From QHXN01 sp963785125 (GTDB taxonomy: Bacteria > Acidobacteriota > Blastocatellia > Pyrinomonadales > Pyrinomonadaceae): 64,000 bases of DNA. The notes under the pieces were generated by a model. It saw only the letters and a list, made by a program, of their open reading frames with translations, made no database searches and was not told the DNA's origin. Shown in pieces: positions 43,234 to 52,328 of the stretch; the stretch's first letter is position 1; each line of letters starts with the position of its first letter. The stretch is taken from positions 2,108,001 through 2,172,000 of the forward strand of contig CAWATU010000007.1 of NCBI GenBank assembly GCA_963785125.1, in the 5' to 3' direction. The translations under genes and the position numbers were made by a program.

Positions 43234-44204
43234 ATCTTCAGGAGCGTGCGCGCGTTGCGTTGGAGGCCGGAGAGCTTGGCGCGTTTGACGGGGCTGCGGC
43301 GGAAGCGCTCGACGTATGCGTCGTGCGTGAGCGCGGCGACCTCAACGAGCGAGGGCGAGACCGCGCCGGGGCGCGGCTCGAAGCGCGACTCGGCGGTCGG
43401 CTGCTCGAAGCGGTTCCACGGACACACGTCCTGGCACGCGTCGCAGCCGTAGAGCCAGCCGTCCAGATGCTCGGCTACCGGCGCGGGCAGCTCCGCGTCG
43501 CGCAGCTCGATGGTCGCGTGCGAGATGCAGAGGTTCGAGTCCACGACGTACGGCTCGACGATGGCACCCGTCGGGCACGAGTCGATGCAGAGCGTGCAGG
43601 TGCCGCAATGGTCCTCCTCACGCGCCGTGTCGTATTCGAGTTCCGCGTCTAACAGCAGCTCTCCCAGAAAAACCCAAGAGCCGTAGTCGCGCGTGATGAG
43701 GTTCGTGTGCTTGCCTATCCACCCGAGCCCTGCGCGGACGGCCCAAGCCTTGTCCATCGCGGGCTGCGCGTCCACGCAGACTTTCCCATTCACGCCCGGC
43801 GCGAAGGCTTCGACGTGCGCGAGCAGCGCCTTCAGCCTCTCGCCCAGCACGTCGTGATAATCGTCGCCCCACGCGTAGCGCGAAATCTTGCCCCGGCCCT
43901 CTTCCGCAGCGTGTTCGTGCGGCGTGAAGTAGTTGAGCGCGACGGCGACCACCGTGCGCGCGCCGGGCAGCAACTCACGCGGGTCTGTGCGCCGCTCGAC
44001 CCCGCGCTCCATCCAACCCATCGACGCGTGAAGCCCCCGCCGAAGCCACTCTTCGAGCCGCGCGCGCTCTTCAACTAAAGGCTCGGCGCGCACTACTCCG
44101 ACCTTCTCAAAACCCAACTCGCGCGCGCGCCGCTTCACCTCCGCCGTCAGTTCCGAGGGCGAGAGTCGGGGTCGTGCGGGCGCCTGCTCTAAGGTCGTGC
44201 TCAT
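43230..44204 (-). CDS. queG: epoxyqueuosine reductase
   Basis: A 324-residue cobalamin and iron-sulfur enzyme of tRNA queuosine synthesis. It has the two [4Fe-4S] motifs: CGTCTLCIDSCP around residues 198-209 and GCDACQDVCPW around 252-262. It also has the N-terminal EGRGKISRYAWGDDYHDVL, in part, containing the conserved Asp of the active site, and KVCVDAQPAMDKAWAVRAGLGW, in part, typical of QueG. Length is somewhat short (E. coli QueG has 379), because the C-terminal HEAT-like extension is missing. An extended -10 (TGTTATAAT) lies just upstream. Confidence 0.95.
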   Translation of the reverse strand: MSTTLEQAPARPRLSPSELTAEVKRRARELGFEKVGVVRAEPLVEERARLEEWLRRGLHASMGWMERGVERRTDPRELLPGARTVVAVALNYFTPHEHAAEEGRGKISRYAWGDDYHDVLGERLKALLAHVEAFAPGVNGKVCVDAQPAMDKAWAVRAGLGWIGKHTNLITRDYGSWVFLGELLLDAELEYDTAREEDHCGTCTLCIDSCPTGAIVEPYVVDSNLCISHATIELRDAELPAPVAEHLDGWLYGCDACQDVCPWNRFEQPTAESRFEPRPGAVSPSLVEVAALTHDAYVERFRRSPVKRAKLSGLQRNARTLLKI

Positions 44205-44233
44205 CCTGAAATCCGCGAAAAAAACTCCTGAAA

Positions 44234-44282
44234 ATTATAACAGAGGCCACTGACTGCCGGCGCAGCATGGGCGTGTTACAAT
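44234..44282. promoter_or_regulatory. divergent promoters of queG and nagZ
   Basis: On the minus strand TGTTATAAT (TATAAT at 44234-44239) is an extended -10 for queG. On the plus strand TGTTACAAT (TACAAT at 44277-44282) is a possible extended -10 for nagZ. The -35 boxes are weak. The two elements are about 40 bases apart. Confidence 0.5.
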
Positions 44283-44372
44283 CGACAAAACTACGACAAC
44301 CCGGTGGCGGAGAATGTTGGCCGGTTGCCGCGGGAGAGGTGTCGTTAACGAGCAGGGAAGGGGTCGGGTTCG

Positions 44373-45605
44373 ATGTTGACGCAGGGCGCGAAAGGGGACG
44401 GCGGCGAGTCTTTGGAGAGTAAGGCCGGGCGGCTGCTCTTCGTCGGCCTGCCCGTCACCAAACTCGACCGACACTGGCGCGAGTTCCTGCGCGAGGTGCG
44501 ACCGGGCGGCGTCATCCTCTTCGGCCGCAACGTCGAGTCGGCCGAGCAGGTCGCGCTCCTCAACGCGCAGATTCGCGACGCCGCGGGCCGCGAAGTTTTG
44601 ATAGGAGTTGACCAGGAGGGCGGCTTAGTTGACCGCTTCCGCGAAGTCTGCGAGCCGATGCCCTCGGCTAAGGCCGTGCGCAAGGCGGGACGCGCAGACC
44701 TCGCCGAGAGGTACGGCAGTCTGACGGCGCGCGCGCTCCGTCTGATGGGCTTCAACATCAACTTCGCGCCCGTGCTCGACCTCTCGGGCGAGAACGAGGA
44801 CAACGGCCTGCGCGCGCGCACCTTCGGACTGAACCCCGAAACGGTCTCGATGCTCGCGGGCGCCTACCTCGAAGGCTTGCAGCGCGGGCAGATCATTGGG
44901 TGTGGCAAGCACTTCCCCGGCCTCGGCGGCTCGAAGGTGGACTCGCACCGACGCCTTCCCGTCGTCACGCACACGTGGCAGGAGATTTTCCAGCGCGACC
45001 TCGTCCCCTTCATGGACTTGATGTTCCACCGCCCCGGCGAGCGTCTCCGCTCGGTGATGGTGAGCCACGCCGCCTTCCCGGACATCTCCGAGTTTCTGCA
45101 AGACCTCTTCCGACAGGAGGGAGACCCGGAGACTATCCAGGGGCTGCACCAGTTCCCCGCCACCATCAGCGGCAACGTCACCACGCGCCTCCTGCGCCTG
45201 ATACTGAAGTTCGACGGCCTCGTCATCACCGACGACATGGAGATGGGCGCGGTCGTCCAGACCCTGACCGTGCCCGAGGCGTGCCTGCGCGCGATAGAGG
45301 CCGGCTCCGACATGGTGCTCATCTGCGAGCGCGAGCAGAACGTCCTGGCCTCGCGCGACGAGCTGGCGCGCGCCGTCCGCGAGCAGCGCCTGAGCACGCG
45401 CGCTCTGACCGCCGCCGCGCGCCGGATGTCCTGGGCGCTCAAGCTCTCCGGCGAGCCCGAGTCGTTCGACGCCGAAGAGTTCGAGTCAATCTCACGCCAG
45501 TTCGCACAGCTCAAGCGCGACCTGAAGGCGGCCGAGGACACAGGCGAGTACGCGCCCCTCTTCGGCACAAGCGACGGCGGCACACGCCGCTCCTCAAACT
45601 TCTGA
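44373..45605 (+). CDS. nagZ: beta-N-acetylhexosaminidase, GH3
   Basis: A 410-residue GH3 enzyme without a clear signal peptide. The active-site loop contains KHFPG near residues 181-185 and Asp190-Ser-His192, the Asp-His dyad that acts as acid/base in NagZ. The nucleophile region is DGLVITDDMEMGAV, in part, with the nucleophile Asp in VITDDME. In most relatives KHFPG is followed by HG(D/N)T; here it reads LGGSKVDSH. It probably removes GlcNAc from muropeptides in cell-wall recycling. Length is normal for NagZ (about 340-420). Confidence 0.85.
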   Translation: MLTQGAKGDGGESLESKAGRLLFVGLPVTKLDRHWREFLREVRPGGVILFGRNVESAEQVALLNAQIRDAAGREVLIGVDQEGGLVDRFREVCEPMPSAKAVRKAGRADLAERYGSLTARALRLMGFNINFAPVLDLSGENEDNGLRARTFGLNPETVSMLAGAYLEGLQRGQIIGCGKHFPGLGGSKVDSHRRLPVVTHTWQEIFQRDLVPFMDLMFHRPGERLRSVMVSHAAFPDISEFLQDLFRQEGDPETIQGLHQFPATISGNVTTRLLRLILKFDGLVITDDMEMGAVVQTLTVPEACLRAIEAGSDMVLICEREQNVLASRDELARAVREQRLSTRALTAAARRMSWALKLSGEPESFDAEEFESISRQFAQLKRDLKAAEDTGEYAPLFGTSDGGTRRSSNF

Positions 45606-45618
45606 AGTTGCGCCCGCC

Positions 45619-47040
45619 TTACGGCTGCGTCTGGCCGCCCTGATTCCCCTCCACGTTCTTCGTGTCGCTCTTCTGCCGCAAAAGGTTTTTGAGGCCGAAC
45701 AGAGATTCCAGCGTGTCCTGCCAGAAGGGAGCGCCCGCGCTGAGCAGCATCACCATGATGAGCCAGCCGGCGAACGTCCCCGTAACATCGCGGGCCCTGT
45801 ACTCACCTTTAAAGAAGTTGCCGACCTGCTGCCGCGTGAGTGGCGTGATGCCGAACGACTTATAAGTATCAACCCACCCTTTGGTCTTCTGCACCTGCTC
45901 TTTCAGATCGGCGGGGGTCGTCGAGCCATTCGCGGGCGAAGGCTGCGGGGTGGTGCTGCCTTGCGGCGGCGTCGCGGCCGGGGCGGTCGGCGTGGGCGTC
46001 GCGTTTGCGCCCGCGGTCTCGGGTGTCGCCGCGCCGTCCTGTGCGGCCGTCGCCTGCCGAGCGCGCTCTAAGATGCCCTCCCCCTGGCTTGCGACGGCCG
46101 CGGCCGTCACAGGGTTCGACATCGCTTGATAGATGGTGAAGAAGTTCGCGTTCAGCAGTACGACGACGACGACCGAGATGACGAGCGCGACCGTCCGCAT
46201 GTGGCGTGTGTAGCGCTCCTCGAAGCCCTGCATGACCGTGTCGTACCAGACCTCGGCCTGCTCCAAACGCTCGCGCAGCGGGACGAGGGCCGCGTCAAAA
46301 GCCTGACCGAGCGTGGTGATCTGTTGGGCGATTCTCTTCAACCCGTTCGAGACGCCCTCCAGCGTTGTTATCTCGACACCCGGCGCGTTCGCCGCGCGCG
46401 CCGCCGCGAGGTCTTCACCGACCTTCTTCTGCACCTCGCCCAGCAGGCCGAGCACGTCCGCCGTCTTAATCTGCCGGAGTCGGTTGAGGTCTCCGAGCAG
46501 CACCTTGGGGTTGATGGTGGCGCCGCTGACGAGCCCCTCGATGTCGTCGATGAGGGGCAAGAGCGACGACTGCATGGCGGCGAACTTGGCGCTCGCATCG
46601 CCTTCGAGCACCGTGGCGTTAATTGATTTCAACTCGTCGGTCAGTGTGCGGATCGTGTTCAGGACGGCGTCAAACTTCCCCACCGCCCCCGGGAGCAGTT
46701 TCTCCGCCTCGACCCGCGTCAGCACCTTGAGTAGATCGCCTTTGGCCAGCGAGTCGAGCATGAGCCTGCCGCGCAGGGTCTCGCGCCCCATCTTGCGCAG
46801 TTCGTCGGTCACTTCCCTGACTAGTTGCTGCGCTTTGCCGGAGTTGGCGCCGGCGGCGTCCTCCTCGTTCGAGTTCTGCGTGATGGTCTGGAAGAGGTCT
46901 TCGAGTGAGCTGAGAATCGTGCGCGACTTGAGCTTGAAGAATTTCTTGATGAACGTCTGGATCGACTGCACGATCAGACTCAGGACGAGGATCACGATGA
47001 CCATCGCGATCAGTGTGTTCAGGATACTGAGGTCTGGCAT
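45619..47040 (-). CDS. hypothetical membrane protein with long helical stalk
   Basis: About 473 residues. ATG 47040 follows GGAGGAG; the frame is open to 47286 but that region carries the promoter (TTGACA 47298-47303, TACGCT 47275-47280 on the minus strand). There are three membrane helices: residues about 8-30, 282-299 and 417-437. Between the first two is a long helical stretch likely to form coiled coil (LRKMGRETLRGRLMLDSLAKG, in part). A Pro/Thr/Ala-rich linker (TPTPTAPAATPPQGSTTPQP) precedes the last helix. No family recognised. It is convergent with nagZ (13 bases apart). Confidence 0.7.
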   Translation of the reverse strand: MPDLSILNTLIAMVIVILVLSLIVQSIQTFIKKFFKLKSRTILSSLEDLFQTITQNSNEEDAAGANSGKAQQLVREVTDELRKMGRETLRGRLMLDSLAKGDLLKVLTRVEAEKLLPGAVGKFDAVLNTIRTLTDELKSINATVLEGDASAKFAAMQSSLLPLIDDIEGLVSGATINPKVLLGDLNRLRQIKTADVLGLLGEVQKKVGEDLAAARAANAPGVEITTLEGVSNGLKRIAQQITTLGQAFDAALVPLRERLEQAEVWYDTVMQGFEERYTRHMRTVALVISVVVVVLLNANFFTIYQAMSNPVTAAAVASQGEGILERARQATAAQDGAATPETAGANATPTPTAPAATPPQGSTTPQPSPANGSTTPADLKEQVQKTKGWVDTYKSFGITPLTRQQVGNFFKGEYRARDVTGTFAGWLIMVMLLSAGAPFWQDTLESLFGLKNLLRQKSDTKNVEGNQGGQTQP

Positions 47041-47274
47041 GGTTTCTCCTCCTCCGCCGAAGCCGGGCGTGACGGGTGTGCGGCGTCGAACCGCGGGCTC
47101 GTCCCGACGGCCTTCCTCGACGAGGCCGGGCGCTGTAGACGGCTGGTCTCTGTGTGTGTTGCGCGGGGCACCGCGCGTCAAAGACGAATGGAAACTCGCG
47201 CTGGTGCTACTGCGGACGCGAAGGGCGTTTGCTCCTGGATTGGATGGCGCGAGGGTGGAACCGAAAGCGTGCGA

Positions 47275-47309
47275 AGCGTATTGCAAGGCCGAAGTGTTGT
47301 CAAGATATT
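47275..47309. promoter_or_regulatory. overlapping divergent promoters in a 412-bp gene-free region
   Basis: Minus strand: TTGACA at 47298-47303, a 17-base spacer and TACGCT at 47275-47280, giving a 5' leader of about 230 bases before 47040. Plus strand: TTGCAA at 47281-47286, a 17-base spacer and GATATT at 47304-47309, pointing to the peptidase gene. The two promoters interlock, so RNA polymerase binding would be mutually exclusive. The rest of the region 47041-47452 shows no further gene. Confidence 0.5.
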
Positions 47310-47452
47310 TAACCGGCGCTTAGCCCGCCCGCGCTTCGGGAGGCCGCTCGTCAAACTCGCGCGCCGTGGGGTATCTTAGCCGCACGCCGAGACCGACGGC
47401 GCACCCCTTCGACTACGTTCAGACACCACAGAGCAGAGGAGCACCCGAAGCC

Positions 47453-48886
47453 TTGCGACGTACCTTCTCGTTGATTCTCGTCACCACGCTCGTCATCATT
47501 CAGGCGCCCGCGCAGCAGCCGACCCCGCAGCCGCCGCCGGCATCCCAGCGCGAGGCCCTCCCAGCGCCGAAAGCCCTTCCGCCGCCGCGCGTGAAGCTCG
47601 AACAGTACCGCGAGCGCGCGTCGCGCATCATCGGCGCGGCGCTCACGAGCGACGTGGCCTACCGCCGCCTCGCGTGGCTCACCGACCGCATCGGCAACCG
47701 CCTGAGCGGCTCGGACTCTTTGGAGCGCGCCATCGCGTGGGCGGTCTCGGAGATGAAGCGCGATGGGTTGGACAACGTGCGCGCCGAGAAGGTGTCGGTG
47801 CCCCACTGGGTGAGGGGTGAGGAGAGCCTTGAGCTTCTGGAGCCCGCGGGCCGCAAGCTCTCGATGCTGGGACTCGGCAACAGCATCGGCACGCCGCCCG
47901 AGGGGATTACCGCAGAGGCCGTCGTCGTTCGCAACTTCGACGAGCTTGAAGCACTCGGCGAGAAGGTGCGCGGCAAAATAGTCGTCTACAACGTGCCCTT
48001 CACCACGTACGGCCCGACGGTCGCGTACCGCGGCTCGGGCGCCTCGCGCGCGTCGAAGTACGGCGCGGTCGCAGCCATCGTCCGCTCCATCACGCCGACG
48101 AGCCTTCAGACGCCGCACACGGGCTCGCTCCGCTACTCGGAAGAGAGCCCGAAGATTCCCGCGGCCGCCGTCACCATCGAGGGCGCGGAGATGTTGCAGC
48201 GCATGTACGACCGCGGCGAGCGCCCGAAGCTTCGTCTGAAGATGGAGGCGCACTTCCTGCCCGACGCCGAGTCGGCCAACGTCATCGCGGAGCTGAAGGG
48301 GACAGAGAAGCCGGACGAGATTGTCCTCGTCGGCGGCCACCTCGACTCGTGGGATGTGGGGCAGGGCGCGCACGACGACGGCGGCGGCTGCATCGTCTCG
48401 TGGGAGGTGGCGCGGCTTCTGAAGTCTCTGAACCTGCGGCCGCGCCGCACCATCCGCGTCGTGCTCTTCACTAACGAGGAGAACGGGCTGCGCGGCGGCA
48501 CCGGCTACCGCGACGCGCACAAAGCGGAGGTCGGCAAGCACGTCCTCGCCATCGAGTCCGACAGCGGTGTCTATCGTGCCACCGGCTTCGGCCTCACGGA
48601 CACGGCAAGCCCGCAGACGCGCGCCGACATGGAGGAGATCGCGCGGCTCCTCTCGGGCATCCGCGCCGACCGCATCGACGCGGACGGCGGCGGCGCCGAC
48701 ATCGGCCCCCTCATGCGTGACGGAGTGACGGGCGCCTCGCTCAACGTGGACGGCTCGCGCTACTTCGACATACACCACACGCACGCCGACACCTTCGACA
48801 AGGTCAGCCCGCAGGAAATGGCCGCCTGCGTCGCCGCCCTGACCGTCATGGCCTACGTCGTCGCCGACATGCCCGACCGGCTGTGA
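47453..48886 (+). CDS. exported M28-family metallopeptidase
   Basis: About 477 residues from TTG 47453, which gives a normal signal peptide (LRRTFSLILVTTLVIIQAPAQQ, in part); GTG 47366 is in frame but would add 29 residues upstream of the signal peptide. The zinc site is recognisable: GGHLDSWDVG (His/Asp), GAHDDGGGC (second Asp), EENGLRGG (catalytic Glu and ligand), ESDSG (Asp) and the last ligand in DIHHTHADTFDKV, in part. A protease-associated insert sits between residues about 130 and 260. It resembles plasma glutamate carboxypeptidase. It overlaps the region of the next gene's start (48883). Confidence 0.85.
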   Translation: MRRTFSLILVTTLVIIQAPAQQPTPQPPPASQREALPAPKALPPPRVKLEQYRERASRIIGAALTSDVAYRRLAWLTDRIGNRLSGSDSLERAIAWAVSEMKRDGLDNVRAEKVSVPHWVRGEESLELLEPAGRKLSMLGLGNSIGTPPEGITAEAVVVRNFDELEALGEKVRGKIVVYNVPFTTYGPTVAYRGSGASRASKYGAVAAIVRSITPTSLQTPHTGSLRYSEESPKIPAAAVTIEGAEMLQRMYDRGERPKLRLKMEAHFLPDAESANVIAELKGTEKPDEIVLVGGHLDSWDVGQGAHDDGGGCIVSWEVARLLKSLNLRPRRTIRVVLFTNEENGLRGGTGYRDAHKAEVGKHVLAIESDSGVYRATGFGLTDTASPQTRADMEEIARLLSGIRADRIDADGGGADIGPLMRDGVTGASLNVDGSRYFDIHHTHADTFDKVSPQEMAACVAALTVMAYVVADMPDRL

Positions 48887-48903
48887 AGTTTAAGGATGAA
48901 AGA

Positions 48904-50640
48904 ATGTCCCCCCGAATCTCCCGCAGAGAGCTTCTGAAGAGCGGCGCGAAGGCCGCGGCGGCGCTGTCCGTGTTGCCTTCCTTGTCGGTTGAGGCGGAGG
49001 CGCAGCGTGCGAGGGGCGCGCCGCGCAGCGCGCAGAAGAAGGGCGGGGCGCTCGCGCGGCTTGATGAATTCGTCGAGCGGCACATGCGCGAGGCGGGGGC
49101 GCCGGGGATGACGTTGGCGCTGGCGGAGCGCGGCGGCGCGGTGCGCGTCTCGGGCTACGCCTTCGCCGACACGAAGGCGAGGACGCCGGTTAAGCCGGAG
49201 ACGTTGTTCGAGATCGGCTCCATCTCGAAGTCGTTCGCGGCCGTCGCGCTGTTGCAGATGCTTGATGAAGGTCGTGTTGACCTGCATCGACCCGTCGTCG
49301 AGTATCTGCCGTGGCTCAAGCTCGAACAGAGGCACGGCACGTTGACGGCGCACCACCTGCTCAGCCACACGTCGGGGCTGCCGGGCGCGCCGCTCCTGCC
49401 GGAGAGCGTAGCCTTCGGGCTCGAAACCTTCTTCAAGCCGGGCGAGAAGTTCGTCTACTCGAACATCGGCTACCTCATCCTCGGCCTGTTGATAGAAGCA
49501 CTCGACCGCCGCCCCTTCGCCGACGCGCTTGCCGCGCGCGTCCTCAAACCTTTAGGGATGACGGCGAGCGCGCCCGTCATCTCGAACTCCTTGAGGCCGC
49601 GGATGGCCGTCGGCTACGCGCCGGAGTTGGAAGACCGGCCGTTCCCCCTGCGCGGGCGTCTGGCCGAAGCCCCGTGGGTTGAGGTGGACACGGCCGCGGG
49701 CGGCGTCGCCTCGAACTCGACGGAGATGGTCGCCTACATGCGGATGCTCCTGAACCGCGGCGCGGGCGCCGGGCGCCGGCTCATCTCTGAGAAGAGTTTC
49801 GAGCTGCTGACGAAGCCCGTCGTCAAAGCCCCCTTCCGCGGCGAGGAGGCGAGTTACGCGTACGGCCTCTGGGTCAGTCAGAACAAGGAGGGCGCGACGC
49901 ACCTGCGCCACACGGGCGGCATGGTCGCCTTCAGCTCGTCTCTGGACGTTGACCTGACGAACGGCGTCGCGGCCTTCGCCTCGGTCAACGCGTCGCTCAG
50001 CGGTTACAGACCTGTGGCCGTGACGAGGTACGCGCTCGAACTCCTGAACGCCCAGCGCGCGGGTCGTGAGCTGCCCGACGCGCCCGCGCCCGCGCCGCCG
50101 CCCGGCGAGGTGAAGAATGCCGCGGACTACGCGGGCGTGTACACCGCGCCCGACGGCCGCAAGCTCATCCTCGCCCCCGGAAACGGAGGACTTTTTCTCA
50201 ACAGCAAAGGGCAGGTGATTCCGCTCGAACGTTCCGGCGGCCCGGACTCCTTCATCGCGCAGTTCCCGGGCTTAGACCTCTTCCGCCTCGTCTTCGCGCG
50301 CGAGGGCGGGAAGGTGACGGAACTCGGCCACGGCCCCGACTGGTACACGAACGAACGCTACAAAGGCCCGCGCGTCTTTGAGTATCCGAAGGAGTGGGAG
50401 GCTTACGCCGGCCGCTACCGACACGAGAGCGCGTGGTATGGCTCGACCCGCATCGTCCTGCGCCGCGGCCGACTCTGGCTTGAAGGCGAGCAGGAGCTTG
50501 TGCTGCTCCCCGACGGCTCTTTCTCCATCGGCCCGCCCGAAGAGACGGCCGAGCGCATCCGCTTCCTCGACACGGGCGGCGGCCGCGCCCTCCGCATGAA
50601 CGTCTCTTCAACCATCTACTACCGGACTTACATGCCTTAG
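48904..50640 (+). CDS. beta-lactamase-family serine hydrolase with Tat signal
   Basis: About 578 residues. ATG 48904 follows AAGGA and gives a twin-arginine signal (MSPRISRRELLKSGAKAAAA, in part). A GTG at 48883 overlaps the previous stop by 4 bases and is the alternative. The catalytic SxxK is Ser106-Lys109 (GSISKSF); the second motif is YSN in KFVYSNIGYL; HTGG in the C-terminal half (LRHTGGMVAF) is the third motif. The last 150 residues form a second beta-rich domain (DYAGVYTAPDGRKLILA, in part). It could be an esterase, D-aminopeptidase or carboxypeptidase. Confidence 0.85.
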   Translation: MSPRISRRELLKSGAKAAAALSVLPSLSVEAEAQRARGAPRSAQKKGGALARLDEFVERHMREAGAPGMTLALAERGGAVRVSGYAFADTKARTPVKPETLFEIGSISKSFAAVALLQMLDEGRVDLHRPVVEYLPWLKLEQRHGTLTAHHLLSHTSGLPGAPLLPESVAFGLETFFKPGEKFVYSNIGYLILGLLIEALDRRPFADALAARVLKPLGMTASAPVISNSLRPRMAVGYAPELEDRPFPLRGRLAEAPWVEVDTAAGGVASNSTEMVAYMRMLLNRGAGAGRRLISEKSFELLTKPVVKAPFRGEEASYAYGLWVSQNKEGATHLRHTGGMVAFSSSLDVDLTNGVAAFASVNASLSGYRPVAVTRYALELLNAQRAGRELPDAPAPAPPPGEVKNAADYAGVYTAPDGRKLILAPGNGGLFLNSKGQVIPLERSGGPDSFIAQFPGLDLFRLVFAREGGKVTELGHGPDWYTNERYKGPRVFEYPKEWEAYAGRYRHESAWYGSTRIVLRRGRLWLEGEQELVLLPDGSFSIGPPEETAERIRFLDTGGGRALRMNVSSTIYYRTYMP

Positions 50641-50642
50641 GG

Positions 50643-50681
50643 GACGATGGACGATAAAAGCCCCGGCTATCGTCCATCGTC
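50643..50681. terminator. GACGATG heptamer hairpin
   Basis: Arms 50643-50656 and 50668-50681, 14 bases each, loop 50657-50667. The arms are two GACGATG-type words. It starts 2 bases after the hydrolase stop codon and is followed by CGTCGTCTTTCC. Confidence 0.75.
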
Positions 50682-50765
50682 CGTCGTCTTTCCTGGAACT
50701 TTTCCAACCGCCCGGGCGAAATGGAAGTGTCCGATGGGTTGAGACGAGGAGTTCCGGAGCCGAGG

Positions 50766-51443
50766 ATGGCAGTTTCCCAACAACAGACGGACGCGGATTT
50801 ACTCAGGCTGATGCTGGCCGGGGACGAGGATGCGTTCACGACGCTCTACCGGCGGCGGCAGGGCGGCGTCTACCGCTTCGCCTTGCAGATGAGCGGCTCC
50901 GAGGCCGTGGCCGAGGACGTGGTGCAGGAGACCTTCATGGTTCTCATGCGCGACGGCGGCAACTTCGACTCGGGGCGCGGGTCGGTCTCGGCCTACCTCT
51001 ACGGCATCGCGCGCAACCACGTCCTGCGCGCCTTCGACCGCGAGCGCGCCCTCGTCCGCTTCGAAGACGAGGCCGAGGAGGGCGGGGAACTCCCGCACGA
51101 GAACCTCGTGGCGCGACCCGACCCGCTCGGCGACCTGACACGCGCCGAGTCGGTCGAGAAGCTGCGGCAGGCCGTCCTCGCCCTGCCCGCGCACTACCGC
51201 GAGGTCGTCGTCCTCTGCGAGCTGCACGAGATGAGCTACGTCGAGGCGGCCGAGTCGCTCGGGTGCGCGGTCGGCACCGTGCGTTCGCGTCTGCACCGAG
51301 CGCGCGCGATGCTCGCGGAGAAGCTGCGCGGCCGTCGCGAAGAGTCGCCCGACGCGGCGCGCGAGGGCGGGGCGGAGTTCGAGGGCGGTGGGACTGCTTC
51401 GGCACCGGGTCAGGCTTTAAGGACGGCGAGGTGTTTCGCATGA
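50766..51443 (+). CDS. ECF-type RNA polymerase sigma factor
   Basis: About 225 residues. Region 2 is DAFTTLYRRRQGGVYRFALQM, in part, through VVQETFMVLMRDG and AYLYGIARNHVL. Region 4 is ALPAHYREVVVLCELHEMSY and AAESLGCAVGTVRSRLHRAR, in part, with the helix-turn-helix. The start 50766 is supported by GGAG upstream; ATG 50721 is in frame and would add 15 residues. The stop overlaps the anti-sigma start (ATGA), the usual coupling of a sigma/anti-sigma pair. Its likely promoter is in the 50694-50720 spacer; the target genes are unknown. Confidence 0.9.
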   Translation: MAVSQQQTDADLLRLMLAGDEDAFTTLYRRRQGGVYRFALQMSGSEAVAEDVVQETFMVLMRDGGNFDSGRGSVSAYLYGIARNHVLRAFDRERALVRFEDEAEEGGELPHENLVARPDPLGDLTRAESVEKLRQAVLALPAHYREVVVLCELHEMSYVEAAESLGCAVGTVRSRLHRARAMLAEKLRGRREESPDAAREGGAEFEGGGTASAPGQALRTARCFA

Positions 51444-52276
51444 ACTGTTTTGAATTCGAGAGTCAGGTCGAAATTCTTGCGCGCGGCGCGCTGTTGGAGG
51501 CGCGCACCCGCGCCGCGGCCGAGGCGCACGGTGAGTCCTGCGCAGCTTGCGCCGCGCGGCTCGCGGACGAGCGCGCCCTGTCGGTGGGACTGCGCGCGCT
51601 GGCCGCAGGGATGAAGACGGCGGAGGCGCCCCCGCGCGTCGAGGCGGCGCTCGTCGCGGCCTTCCGCGCACGCCCGGCGTCCCTTCCCGAAGAATCGAGC
51701 GAGGCCGTCGCGGCATCGAACGTCGTTCCGATGTCTGGACACACGCCGGCGCGGCAGTGGTCCTGGGCGAAGACTATCGCGGTCGCTTCGATGGCCGCGG
51801 CGGCCTCGCTCGCGCTCTTCGTGCTGGTGCGGCCCGATGCGTCGCAGAGCGTTCCCGCGCGGCAGGTGATGATCGTTGAACCTCCGAACAACTCGACGGG
51901 CGGCCCCCCGGCCCCGACCGTCGCGCAGAACGGTTCGCATGAAAGTGTCGAGCCCGAAGTGTTGACGCCGCGCCCGGCCTACGTACCGCGGGCGCGCGCC
52001 GCGAACGCTTCTTACAACAGGGGCAACCGGCCCCCGCGCCCGGCGCAGGCCGCGGACGCGCGCGCGCAGGAGGTCGCCACGGAGTTCATCCCCCTCATCC
52101 ACGCCGGCCAGTACGCGCCGGCCGAAGAGGGACACCTCGTCCGCGTCGAGGTGCCGCGCTCCGCGCTCGTCTCCTTCGGCCTGCCCGTCAACGCCGAGGC
52201 GCCGGGCGGCAGCGTCAAGGCGGACGTGCTCATGGGCCAGGACGGCATCGCGCGCGCCATCCGCTTCGTCCGCTGA
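51440..52276 (+). CDS. zinc-type anti-sigma factor, single-pass membrane protein
   Basis: A 278-residue protein. The N-terminal zinc-binding anti-sigma motif is His30-x3-Cys34-x2-Cys37 (AHGESCAACA). One membrane helix (IAVASMAAAASLALFVLVR) follows at residues about 110-130, and the outer part is a Pro/Ala/Arg-rich linker and a small C-terminal domain. It starts 4 bases inside the sigma gene's stop. The outer domain resembles a TonB-like signalling or ligand domain only loosely. Confidence 0.85.
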   Translation: MNCFEFESQVEILARGALLEARTRAAAEAHGESCAACAARLADERALSVGLRALAAGMKTAEAPPRVEAALVAAFRARPASLPEESSEAVAASNVVPMSGHTPARQWSWAKTIAVASMAAAASLALFVLVRPDASQSVPARQVMIVEPPNNSTGGPPAPTVAQNGSHESVEPEVLTPRPAYVPRARAANASYNRGNRPPRPAQAADARAQEVATEFIPLIHAGQYAPAEEGHLVRVEVPRSALVSFGLPVNAEAPGGSVKADVLMGQDGIARAIRFVR

Positions 52277-52328
52277 CGCGGCCGACCGAAATTTTCAGAA
52301 GGAATCAAAAACGCAAAGGAGTCAGAGT

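Noticed and set aside
47041..47286. N-terminal extension of the membrane protein to 47286
   Set aside because: The start would be upstream of the mapped transcription start near 47268; GGAGGAG precedes 47040.
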